Shown piece by piece: positions 8,255-15,685 of a stretch of DNA of 64,000 nt (positions are counted from its first letter, which is position 1; each line of letters begins with the position of its first letter). This DNA comes from Pedobacter sp. MC2016-24 (GTDB lineage Bacteria > Bacteroidota > Bacteroidia > Sphingobacteriales > Sphingobacteriaceae). The stretch spans positions 372,001 to 436,000 of the forward strand of contig NZ_JADFBX010000002.1 of NCBI RefSeq assembly GCF_015223055.1, read 5' to 3'. The notes beneath the pieces were generated by a model that was given only the letters and a program-made list of their open reading frames with translations, had not been told where the DNA came from and searched no databases. The position numbers and the translations under genes were made by a program.

Positions 8255-10411
8255 ATGAGTATTAAAGTAAAACAACGGGATATTACGGATTGTGGAGCAG
8301 CTTGTTTGGCTTCGATAGCTTCTCATTATAAGCTGGATTTGCCCGTAGCCCGAATCCGGCAATTTGCTGGAACAGATAAAAAAGGAACGAATGTATTGGG
8401 CATGGTTGAGGCTGCTCAAAAGCTTGGCTTTGAAGCCAAAGGGGTAAAAGGATCATTTGACAGCTTATTTAAAATACCAACGCCAGCAGTTGCACATCTG
8501 GTTGTGAAGGGGATTTTGCAGCATTATGTAGTAATTTATAAGGTCAGCAAGAAATTCATCGAAGTAATGGATCCTTTTGATGGCCAGATACACCGCAAAG
8601 ACCATGCTGCCTTTAAAGATGAATGGACAGGCGCACTTGTGCTGCTCCTGCCTTCGGAAGAATTTGTCGCAGGCAATGAAAAAAGATCAGTCAGTGGGCG
8701 CTTCTGGAATCTGGTCAGACCACATAAAAGCATTTTAATACAAGCTTTATTCGGTGCTTTGGTGTATACCATTCTTGGGCTTTCAACTTCTGTGTTTGTA
8801 CAAAAGCTGGTCGATTTTGTCTTGGTGGATGGAAATAGAAATTTGCTCAACCTCATGAGTATTGGCATGGTGATTATTCTGGCGGTGCAGCTTTTTATTG
8901 GCACTGTAAAAACTTTATTTACCTTAAAAACAGGCCAGATGATCGATGCTCAATTGATCCTGGGTTACTATAAGCATTTGTTGAAGCTGCCTCAGCAGTT
9001 CTTTGATACCATGCGGGTGGGAGAAATCATTTCCAGGATTAATGATGCGGTTAAAATCAGGACTTTTTTAAATGATGTCAGTATCAATTTCCTGGTGAAT
9101 ATATTCATTGTGATCTTTTCATTCATCATGATGTTTACCTATTACTGGAAGCTGGCCTTGTTGATGTTGGCTGTGATCCCGATCTATTTATTGATATACT
9201 TTGTTACAGATAGCTTAAATAAGCGTGCCCAAAGGAAGTTAATGGAAGATGCGGCAGAACTGGAGTCACAATTGGTGGAGAGCCTAAACGCGATAGGAAC
9301 CATCAAACGTTTTGGTCTCGAATCTTTTGCCAATGATAAAACTGAAACCCGTTTCATTAAGCTCTTAAAAGATGGCTTCAGATCCAATATGAATACGGTC
9401 TTTTCCGGAACCTCTGCGGAACTGACATCCAGATTATTAACCATTGTGTTGCTCTGGGTAGGTGCAGGTTATGTGTTGGATAGTCAGATTACACCTGGAG
9501 AATTGCTGTCTTTTTATACACTGATCGGGTATTTTACAGCCCCGGTTTCGTCCTTAATCGGGATGAATAAAACGGTTCAGGATGCTGTTATCGCAGCAGA
9601 CCGGCTGTTTGAGATTATGGATCTGGAGCGTGAAAATGATGAAAGTCAGATTGAGCTGAGTCCGGATAAGATCGGCGATATACATTTCGAACATGTGTCC
9701 TTTAGATATGGCAGCCGGGTGGCGGTATTTGAAGATTTAAAGCTAAGCATTGAGCGGGGGAAGTTCACTGCCATTGTTGGGGAAAGCGGCTCTGGAAAAT
9801 CTACTCTAATGTCTATCCTGCAAAATATTTATCCCATTCAGAAAGGGAATGTTTACATCGGTAAATATGATTTGAAATACATCAGTAAGACGTCATTACG
9901 GCGGATGGTATCTGTAGTGCCACAACAAATTGATTTATTTGCTGGTAATGTAATCGAAAATATAGCTGTGGGCGATTATGAACCCGATATGCAGAAGATC
10001 ATCGATATTGCTACCCAATTGGGCCTGATTGATTTTATTGAATCCTTGCCTAAAGGGTTTCAGACTTATTTAGGAGAGAATGGTACCACTTTGTCGGGCG
10101 GCCAAAGACAGCGTATTGCCATAGCCCGCGCCTTATACCGCGACCCTGAAATCCTGATTTTAGATGAGGCGACTTCTTCACTTGATTCAGCTTCAGAAAA
10201 ATATGTTCAGCGTATGATCGAAATGCTAAAAGCAAAGCATAAAACAGTAATCGTAATTGCACATCGTTTAAGTACTTTAAACAATGCCGATAAAATCATT
10301 GTGCTGGACCACGGTAAGGTGATTGAACAAGGAAGTCATAAAGAGCTTCGGGACAAAAAACAATCCCACTATAGTGACCTGTGGAAGCTTCAGATGCCTG
10401 AAGAAATATAG
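8255..10411 (+). CDS. Peptidase-containing ABC transporter (C39 peptidase + ABC exporter)
   Basis: The 718-residue protein processes and exports the double-glycine peptide. Residues 1-130 form a C39 papain-like peptidase with Gln7, catalytic Cys13 (QRDITDCGAACL), His90 (LQHYVVIY) and Asp106 (MDPFDG), all present. Residues about 155-430 form the six-helix exporter domain, and about 470-715 the ATPase with Walker A GESGSGKST (near 509), signature LSGGQ (near 613), Walker B ILILDEATSSLD and the switch histidine in IAHRLSTL. This is the standard bacteriocin/peptide exporter (PCAT, like LagD/ComA). All catalytic residues are intact, so the system looks functional. It is the last gene of the cassette; no immunity gene follows before dgkA. 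Confidence 0.95.
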   Translation: MSIKVKQRDITDCGAACLASIASHYKLDLPVARIRQFAGTDKKGTNVLGMVEAAQKLGFEAKGVKGSFDSLFKIPTPAVAHLVVKGILQHYVVIYKVSKKFIEVMDPFDGQIHRKDHAAFKDEWTGALVLLLPSEEFVAGNEKRSVSGRFWNLVRPHKSILIQALFGALVYTILGLSTSVFVQKLVDFVLVDGNRNLLNLMSIGMVIILAVQLFIGTVKTLFTLKTGQMIDAQLILGYYKHLLKLPQQFFDTMRVGEIISRINDAVKIRTFLNDVSINFLVNIFIVIFSFIMMFTYYWKLALLMLAVIPIYLLIYFVTDSLNKRAQRKLMEDAAELESQLVESLNAIGTIKRFGLESFANDKTETRFIKLLKDGFRSNMNTVFSGTSAELTSRLLTIVLLWVGAGYVLDSQITPGELLSFYTLIGYFTAPVSSLIGMNKTVQDAVIAADRLFEIMDLERENDESQIELSPDKIGDIHFEHVSFRYGSRVAVFEDLKLSIERGKFTAIVGESGSGKSTLMSILQNIYPIQKGNVYIGKYDLKYISKTSLRRMVSVVPQQIDLFAGNVIENIAVGDYEPDMQKIIDIATQLGLIDFIESLPKGFQTYLGENGTTLSGGQRQRIAIARALYRDPEILILDEATSSLDSASEKYVQRMIEMLKAKHKTVIVIAHRLSTLNNADKIIVLDHGKVIEQGSHKELRDKKQSHYSDLWKLQMPEEI

Positions 10412-10427
10412 CGTTCAGAACATAACA

Positions 10428-10459
10428 ATTGCATATGTTCAAAAGCATGTCGTACTTTG
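10428..10459 (+). promoter_or_regulatory. Possible promoter for dgkA-recO
   Basis: ATTG (10428-10431) and GTACTTTG (10452-10459), separated by 20 nt, resemble the Bacteroidota -33/-7 elements with one mismatch each. They lie 28 nt upstream of dgkA. Confidence 0.35.
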
Positions 10460-10486
10460 CAGTGTTCTGATGCAAAATAAAGAAGC

Positions 10487-10846
10487 ATGCAAAAGTTTTT
10501 AAGAGGTTTTGGTTACGCATTTGCAGGTATAGGTTATGTTTTAAAAACGCAATTGAATTTTAAGGTTCATTGCCTGGCTATGGCATTTGTAATTTTGCTG
10601 GGCTGGTATTTTAAATTGTCGACGCAGGAATGGCTTTGGATTGCAATGGTCTGTGGCTTTGTATTGGCCTCCGAATTATTCAATACAGGCATAGAAGTGC
10701 TTGTAGATCTGGTTTCCCCGGAAATTCATCCCAAAGCAAAAATCATTAAAGATGTCAGTGCTGCTGCAGTGTTGATTGCTGCGGTTACTGCAATTGTGGT
10801 GGGGTTGCTGATCTTTATGCCTAAAATTATAGCTTATGCTTCATAA
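10487..10846 (+). CDS. dgkA: Diacylglycerol kinase family (undecaprenol kinase-like)
   Basis: This 119-residue integral membrane kinase belongs to the DgkA family, which phosphorylates diacylglycerol or undecaprenol in the inner membrane. The N-terminal amphipathic segment (FLRGFGYAFAGIGYVLKTQLNFKVH) is followed by three membrane helices (about 30-45, 50-68 and 88-110). The family core E-x-x-N-T-x-I-E is present as ELFNTGIEVLVDLVSPEIHPKAKIIKDVSAAAV (Glu63, Asn66, Glu70), including the K-x-x-KD-x-x-A-A motif. Gram-positive-type members of this length mostly act on undecaprenol; which substrate is used here cannot be told. The gene overlaps recO by 11 bp, indicating translational coupling. Confidence 0.93.
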   Translation: MQKFLRGFGYAFAGIGYVLKTQLNFKVHCLAMAFVILLGWYFKLSTQEWLWIAMVCGFVLASELFNTGIEVLVDLVSPEIHPKAKIIKDVSAAAVLIAAVTAIVVGLLIFMPKIIAYAS

Positions 10847-11561
10847 AACCCGGGGCATCGTATTGAAGACAACGCTTTACAGTGAAAATAGCGTCATTGT
10901 ACAAATCTTTACTGAAAAATTCGGTATCCAGTCTTACATCATCAATGGGGTGAAAAAGCCAAAGGCTAAGATCAGCATGAATATGTTGCAGCCCCTGCAT
11001 CTGGTGGACATGGTAGTTTATAACAAAATGAACTCGGATATTCAACGCGTTTCGGAACTACGGCCATCTCCGGTATTCCGTAGCATCCCTTATGATATCA
11101 TCAAAAGTACCATTGTGCTCTTCTTAAATGAGGTGTTGTATAAAAGCATCCGGCAGCAAATGACCGATGAACATTTGTTTGACTTTATTTTTAACGCCAT
11201 TTGCTGGTTTGATGAAACGGAAGAACTTAACGTAAACTTTCACCTGGCCTTTTTATTGAAACTGTCCCGGTTTTTAGGTTTTGCACCAAGTATGGAAACC
11301 AAAAGCGACCAGAGTTATTTCGATTTGCAAGAAGGAGAATTTAAATCTATGCCACCGGCACATGCCTATTTTATGGATAAACAAGATGCAGGGCACTTCA
11401 TTTCGCTCTTTATTTTACCCTTTGAAAAAATAAATGAAATTATTTTAGAGAACAGTACCCGTAGGTTGGTATTAGATAAAATATTGGTTTACTATACTTT
11501 ACATACAGCTTCTTTTGGAAATATCCGTTCTCATCAAATTTTAGAAGATGTACTTTCATAA
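10836..11561 (+). CDS. recO: DNA repair protein RecO
   Basis: The 241-residue protein starts with the RecO OB-fold (MLHKTRGIVLKTTLYSENSVIVQIFTEKFG, then YIINGVKKPKAK), followed by the helical C-terminal domain (about 85-240). RecO loads RecA on SSB-coated single strands together with RecR in the RecF pathway. The zinc-finger cysteines found in some bacterial RecO proteins are absent here; the region around 155-180 (SDQSYFDLQEGEFKSMPPAHAYFMD) has none. Length and start agree with the family. It overlaps the 3' end of dgkA and ends just before the tRNA promoter. Confidence 0.93.
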   Translation: MLHKTRGIVLKTTLYSENSVIVQIFTEKFGIQSYIINGVKKPKAKISMNMLQPLHLVDMVVYNKMNSDIQRVSELRPSPVFRSIPYDIIKSTIVLFLNEVLYKSIRQQMTDEHLFDFIFNAICWFDETEELNVNFHLAFLLKLSRFLGFAPSMETKSDQSYFDLQEGEFKSMPPAHAYFMDKQDAGHFISLFILPFEKINEIILENSTRRLVLDKILVYYTLHTASFGNIRSHQILEDVLS

Positions 11562-11579
11562 AAAAGAACATCTTTTTTT
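11545..11579 (+). terminator. Probable recO terminator
   Basis: AAGATGT (11545-11551) pairs with ACATCTT (11568-11574) across the recO stop codon, followed by a run of T. The stem is only 7 bp with a 16-nt loop, so strength is uncertain. The T-run merges into the -33 element of the tRNA promoter. Confidence 0.4.
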
Positions 11580-11607
11580 GCAAAAATGATTTTAGGGTGT
11601 ATATTTG
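11577..11607 (+). promoter_or_regulatory. Promoter of the tRNA-Val pair
   Basis: TTTG (11577-11580), 19 nt, then TATATTTG (11600-11607) is a perfect match to the Bacteroidota housekeeping promoter TTTG-N19-21-TAnnTTTG. The first tRNA starts 76 nt downstream, leaving a 5' leader to be removed by RNase P. Confidence 0.7.
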
Positions 11608-11683
11608 CAATCCCAAATCGAAGGGATCTTCGCAAGGAATTACAGTCTGCTCGACTGGTTGAAAAACAAAAGAGCATAACCAA

Positions 11684-11758
11684 GGGAAATTAGCTCAGCT
11701 GGTTCAGAGCACCTCGTTTACACCGAGGGGGTCGGGGGTTCGAACCCCTCATTTCCCA
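11684..11758 (+). tRNA. tRNA-Val (anticodon TAC), copy 1
   Basis: This 75-nt cloverleaf has acceptor arm GGGAAAT/ATTTCCC, D-arm sequence AGCTCAGCTGGTTCAGAGC, anticodon arm CCTCG-TTTACAC-CGAGG with anticodon TAC (valine), T-arm GGGGGTTCGAACCCC and discriminator A. CCA follows directly in the genome (11759-11761), but the second copy lacks it, so this is probably chance. Confidence 0.97.
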
Positions 11759-11797
11759 CCAACAACGCCCGTCAGGCGCTAAATGACACGACCAAAA

Positions 11798-11872
11798 GGG
11801 AAATTAGCTCAGCTGGTTCAGAGCACCTCGTTTACACCGAGGGGGTCGGGGGTTCGAACCCCTCATTTCCCA
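11798..11872 (+). tRNA. tRNA-Val (anticodon TAC), copy 2
   Basis: The 75 nt are identical to the first copy, offset by 114 nt. The sequence after the discriminator base is CAA, so CCA must be added after transcription. The 39-nt spacer between the copies carries no gene. Confidence 0.97.
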
Positions 11873-11876
11873 CAAA

Positions 11877-11916
11877 AAAAAAAGCCTGTATCATTCATCA
11901 TGATCAGGCTTTTTTT
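11877..11916 (+). terminator. Rho-independent terminator of the tRNA-Val operon
   Basis: AAAAAAAGCCTG (11877-11888) pairs with CAGGCTTTTTTT (11905-11916), with further pairing ATCAT/ATGAT inside (one bulged T) and a 5-nt loop. The T-run follows the GC stem. It starts 4 nt after the second tRNA. Confidence 0.9.
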
Positions 11917-11923
11917 GTACCCG

Positions 11924-11991
11924 GTCATCCTGAATTTATATCAGGGTAACGGAATAGCGAATGTGCGGTCCTGAAATAAATTCAGGATGAC
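11924..11991. repeat. REP-like intergenic palindrome
   Basis: Two 22-nt arms (11924-11945 and 11970-11991) are inverted copies with one mismatch; the outer 16 nt (GTCATCCTGAATTTAT) pair perfectly, with a 24-nt spacer. Palindromes of this type ('CCTGAA...TTCAGGATGAC') are, as I recall, dispersed in Sphingobacteriaceae genomes. Only one copy is in this window. Confidence 0.7.
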
Positions 11992-12028
11992 GGTTGTAAT
12001 TCATTTGCATTTGGCTAATTTTAACTAC

Positions 12029-12970
12029 ATGTCTGCAGAAAAAAATATCCTTCATCCCAGAAATAGACATCGTTCCCGTTACGATTTTCCTGAACTGATC
12101 AAAAGCTGTCCGGAGCTTCGTCCTTTTGTGGCACTAAACCCTTATGGCGACCAATCTATTGATTTTTCCAATCCTGTGGCTGTTAAAACATTAAATAAGG
12201 CACTTCTAAGCCACTTTTACGGGATCAAAAACTGGGACATTCCTCAGCATTATCTTTGTCCGCCCATTCCTGGACGGGCCGATTATATCCATTATGTGGC
12301 AGATTTGCTGAGCGAAATCAATCAGGGTGTCATTCCAACCGGAAAAAACATCAAAGGATTAGACATTGGTGTAGGAGCCAACTGCATTTACCCGATTATT
12401 GGACATCAGGAGTATGGCTGGAGCTTTATTGGTTCTGATATCGATCCTTTAGCCGTTAAAGCGGCCAAAAATATTGTTGCAGCCAATCTGCCATTGTCAG
12501 ATGCCATCACACTAAGGCATCAGCAACAGCGCAATCACATTTTTAAAGGGGTGGTTAAGCCAGGTGAACAATTTGACTTTAGTATCTGTAATCCGCCTTT
12601 TCATGCTTCGGCTGCTGAAGCTGCTGCAGGCTCCACAAAGAAAGTGCGTAACCTGGGTAAGCAAAAGTCAAAAGAAGCAGTTCTGAACTTCGGTGGTCAG
12701 CATACCGAACTTTGGTGCGAAGGTGGTGAGGTTTCCTTCATCCGAAAAATGATCGACGAGAGTACCGACCTTGCTGATCAATGCCTTTGGTTTACTTCAC
12801 TGGTGTCAAAAAGTAGTAATCTACCTTTCATTTATCGCGCTTTGGAGCGGGTTAAACCTTTTGAAGTCCGTACAGTAGAAATGGCGCAGGGACAAAAAAT
12901 AAGTCGATTTGTAGCCTGGACATTCCTTTCATTTGAAGAACAGGGCGCCTGGGCTAAAAAACGCTGGTAA
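12029..12970 (+). CDS. rlmF: 23S rRNA (adenine(1618)-N(6))-methyltransferase RlmF
   Basis: The enzyme methylates N6 of A1618 in 23S rRNA using SAM. It starts at the ATG at 12029 ([23 protein letters not shown]), giving 313 residues; an upstream in-frame ATG at 11987 lies inside the palindrome and is unlikely. [13 protein letters not shown] is the diagnostic N-terminus of the YbiN/RlmF family (Methyltransf_10). The SAM motif [16 protein letters not shown] and the amino-methylase motif NPPF ([14 protein letters not shown]) are intact. A degenerate -7 box (TAATTTTA, 12016-12023) with TTG at 11994-11996 lies 5 nt before the ATG, so the gene probably has its own promoter after the tRNA terminator. 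Confidence 0.94.
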   Translation: MSAEKNILHPRNRHRSRYDFPELIKSCPELRPFVALNPYGDQSIDFSNPVAVKTLNKALLSHFYGIKNWDIPQHYLCPPIPGRADYIHYVADLLSEINQGVIPTGKNIKGLDIGVGANCIYPIIGHQEYGWSFIGSDIDPLAVKAAKNIVAANLPLSDAITLRHQQQRNHIFKGVVKPGEQFDFSICNPPFHASAAEAAAGSTKKVRNLGKQKSKEAVLNFGGQHTELWCEGGEVSFIRKMIDESTDLADQCLWFTSLVSKSSNLPFIYRALERVKPFEVRTVEMAQGQKISRFVAWTFLSFEEQGAWAKKRW

Positions 12971-12976
12971 CTTTAA

Positions 12977-13297
12977 TCATGCTGACGAAGCCTCAATTGC
13001 CAGTAAGCTTGCTTTCTTATTTTTAAAAGCACCTAAGTCTGCCGAAGATCCAAAATGTTTAAAGTAAAGTGCATCACTTTCTTTAAACCTTTTCTTAACC
13101 ATACAATAGAGGTGCAGACACTTCATCCAGTTTAATGCGGTTGCGCGGTCTTTCCATATTTCGGGATAGACAAAAACAACGTTACCCTCAATCCTGAGCA
13201 TATTTTTCTCTTCCAGTGCTTTCACATTTGCAATTATTTTTGCGGTCTGTGCCGCCAGATTGGCATTGCTCTGAACTTTTTTCTTTGCGTAAATCAT
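12977..13297 (-). CDS. Conserved hypothetical protein, 106 aa
   Basis: This small soluble, basic protein (MIYAKKKVQSNANLAAQTAKIIANVKALEEKN) has a predicted helical first half, a middle segment MLRIEGNVVFVYPEIWKDRATALNWMKCLHLYCMVKKRF and no signal peptide or membrane segment. No family was recognised. It is convergent with rlmF (6-nt gap) and divergent from the SDR gene. Codon use is like that of its neighbours, and the frame has no competing open frame on the other strand, so it is likely real. Confidence 0.65.
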   Translation of the reverse strand: MIYAKKKVQSNANLAAQTAKIIANVKALEEKNMLRIEGNVVFVYPEIWKDRATALNWMKCLHLYCMVKKRFKESDALYFKHFGSSADLGAFKNKKASLLAIEASSA

Positions 13298-13426
13298 AAG
13301 CCGTCAGTTTTCTTTGCAAAGAAACAGCGCATTCGGCAGATATGCAATTTTGCTTATGACTTTTGGTCAACAAACCAATGCGTATGCTGGTATGTTCTAC
13401 TACCAATAATCATTAAATATAATATA

Positions 13427-14176
13427 ATGAAAGATTTAGAAAATAAAGTAGCCATTGTTACAGGAGCTGGTTCAGGTATTGGAAAAGCTGTAGCGATAAC
13501 CCTTGCTACAAACGGTGCGAAAGTAGTCGTTTCAGACATCAGTGAAAAAGGTGGTCAGGCGGTTGTAGCTGAGATTAAAGCAAATGGAGGTGATGCGATA
13601 TTTTATAAAGCAGATACTTCGGTTGCGGCCGACAATGAAAGCCTTGTCAAAGAAACCCTGGCGCATTACGGAGCTTTACACATTGCGGTAAATAATGCTG
13701 GTATTGGTGGCGCAGCGGCCCCAACGGGAGAGTATCCTTTAGATAGCTGGGAAAAGGTAATCGGAATTAATCTCTCAGGTGTGTTTTATGGCTTGCGTTA
13801 CCAGATTGAAGCTATGCTTCCAACCGGAGGTAGCATCATCAACATGGCTTCTATATTGGGACAGGTTGGAACGCGGATGTCGCCCGCATATGTGGCTGCC
13901 AAACACGGTGTAGTGGGTTTAACTAAAGCTGCGGCCTTAGAATACGCTGATAAAGGCATCAGAATCAATTCTGTGGGGCCTGGATACATCAAAACGCCAT
14001 TGCTGGAAGAGCATTTGACTGATGAACAAATGTCGGGTCTGGTTACTTTGCACCCAATTGGCCGTTTGGGCGAAGCGCAGGAAATTGCTGAGTTGGTGTT
14101 GTGGCTAAGCTCCGATAAGGCTTCTTTTGTTACCGGAGCTTATTATGCGGCAGATGGTGGTTACCTGGCGCAGTAG
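13427..14176 (+). CDS. SDR-family oxidoreductase
   Basis: This 249-residue classical short-chain dehydrogenase/reductase has the nucleotide site TGAGSGIG (residues 12-19), the NNAG motif, a serine in INMAS, and the catalytic pair Tyr155 and Lys159 (YVAAK). The C-terminus has the family's VTGAYYAADGGYLAQ. Asp36 (VVSDIS), at the end of the second strand, suggests NAD(H) preference. It resembles glucose 1-dehydrogenase and 3-oxoacyl-ACP reductase subfamilies, but the substrate cannot be assigned. It is a single gene with an AT-rich 130-nt upstream region; it is convergent with the DUF2130 gene. Confidence 0.9.
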   Translation: MKDLENKVAIVTGAGSGIGKAVAITLATNGAKVVVSDISEKGGQAVVAEIKANGGDAIFYKADTSVAADNESLVKETLAHYGALHIAVNNAGIGGAAAPTGEYPLDSWEKVIGINLSGVFYGLRYQIEAMLPTGGSIINMASILGQVGTRMSPAYVAAKHGVVGLTKAAALEYADKGIRINSVGPGYIKTPLLEEHLTDEQMSGLVTLHPIGRLGEAQEIAELVLWLSSDKASFVTGAYYAADGGYLAQ

Positions 14177-14182
14177 TTAGAT

Positions 14183-15472
14183 TTATTCCAGAAGCAGGGC
14201 ATCGTCCTCTTCATCATCTGTAAGGCTAAGCTGGATACTGTCGGTACCAGCTATGCCTTCAATGGAGCCACGGATGTGTGCTGCATTTAACAATACTTTT
14301 TCCAATTGCTTTTCCCTGGCCTTCCACAGTTTTTCCATGGCGTCCCTTTCCTTTTGTATCGACAGTTTCATGCTCATAAATCCTTCCCGAATCGCTTTCC
14401 ATTGCTCTGAAAATTCATTGCTGGTTAGGTAGTCGTATAACATGTGCATTTTATCGCCACGGTTTTCCTGGGATTTAGCTGCGCTGAATAACTTCACTAT
14501 GCCATCCCTCAAAATATAAGAAACTGCTTTTACCTCATCGAAAGAACAAATCCAGACCCCATCTTTTTCGCCAAAACAATCCATTCCCTTGGGATAAGCC
14601 TGTGTAACAATGACAGCCACATCCACACCCATGCTGCGCATGTCTTTTTTAAGTTTCTCAATCCATTCCATAGAGAAATCCTTGGTGCGTTTACTTTCAT
14701 AAATGATTTTTCCGCATTCCTGGCCAAATTGATTCCGTACATGATGTACACAATCTGCGCCACGTACACCCTTACCAACTTCAGATACCAAGTCAAAAGG
14801 AAAGGCGTTGCGCAGCAATTCTTCGAGGATGAGTTCCTGAACCTCACCCTGTAATTGCATCGAACCCTGCTCAGCTTTACGTTTCATCTCCTCGGCCAGC
14901 TTTTTCTGGTCGTCGAGTTGTTTTTCCAATTCCTTAACCCGAAGCTGGTGTTCGGTATCTTTCAAGCTGCTTTTTTCAGCTTCCTGTTTGCGTACCTGCT
15001 CAACCATTTCCGCACGTTGTTCCTGGATTTTGCGCTGAATTTCCAATTCCATCTCGGCCTCTTTTTCCTTCATGGCCTGCTCTTTCTTCATGAAGTCGAG
15101 TTCTTTGGAGCGCGCGAGTTTTAACTTCTCTTCACTTTCTTTATGCGCATTGTCGAGCATCTGGAGCTTATTTTCAAAGTCAGAGGCTATGGTTTTACGC
15201 AAATTTTCTTCCAATACCGTTTGCAGTTGCTTCTTTTCTTCCGCCAGTTTTTTCTCAAACAACTGGGCTTGCTGTAACTTCTGTTGCTCAAAGGTCTGTT
15301 CCTGCAACTTTTGTTGCTGGGCAAATTCATGCAGCTTTTTATTGTACTCCTCGTCTTTTTGTTTGGTAAAAGAAACCATCTTTTCCCGAAGGTCTTTTTT
15401 ATACTCCTCGGCCATTACTTCTTCAATAGGAAAAGTATGTGCACAATTGGGGCATTTTATTTCTGTTGACAT
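14183..15472 (-). CDS. DUF2130 family coiled-coil protein
   Basis: The 429-residue protein starts with a zinc-ribbon-like CPNCAHTF (residues 6-13), then has a long coiled coil (about 25-220, strongly Gln/Lys/Glu rich) and a C-terminal DUF2130 domain (about 225-410; GADCVHHVRNQFGQECGKIIYESKRTKDF, then KDMRSMGVDVAVIVTQAYP and CSFDEVKAV). The DUF2130 core has the E-x-K and D/E spacing of PD-(D/E)xK-type nuclease folds (GKIIYESKRT), but function is not established. Only one Cys-x-x-Cys pair is visible, so metal binding would need a partner. It ends with an acidic tail (SLTDDEEDDALLLE). It lies 6 nt from the convergent SDR gene. Confidence 0.85.
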   Translation of the reverse strand: MSTEIKCPNCAHTFPIEEVMAEEYKKDLREKMVSFTKQKDEEYNKKLHEFAQQQKLQEQTFEQQKLQQAQLFEKKLAEEKKQLQTVLEENLRKTIASDFENKLQMLDNAHKESEEKLKLARSKELDFMKKEQAMKEKEAEMELEIQRKIQEQRAEMVEQVRKQEAEKSSLKDTEHQLRVKELEKQLDDQKKLAEEMKRKAEQGSMQLQGEVQELILEELLRNAFPFDLVSEVGKGVRGADCVHHVRNQFGQECGKIIYESKRTKDFSMEWIEKLKKDMRSMGVDVAVIVTQAYPKGMDCFGEKDGVWICSFDEVKAVSYILRDGIVKLFSAAKSQENRGDKMHMLYDYLTSNEFSEQWKAIREGFMSMKLSIQKERDAMEKLWKAREKQLEKVLLNAAHIRGSIEGIAGTDSIQLSLTDDEEDDALLLE

Positions 15473-15685
15473 AGGTTCGTGTTATTGGGATTATCAGATT
15501 GCGAAGAATGCATGGATTGACCAGCGGAAACAGCTTCAGGTCAAAGATACCAATAGAATTTCTGAAAAAAAAGTACAATGTAGGGGGGCTTTCTGCAATT
15601 ATTTTTGCATTTAACAGGACACAGCAGGATGCCTTTCCTATAAATATCCTTTAGTTTTAAAAAACCAATATAAAAACGGGTCATT

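Noticed and set aside
11783..11974. 63-codon frame over the second tRNA
   Set aside because: It covers tRNA-Val and its terminator and continues into the palindrome.
15072..15614. 180-codon Ser/Phe/Cys-rich plus-strand frame
   Set aside because: Antisense to the Gln/Lys coiled coil of the DUF2130 protein; composition follows from that.
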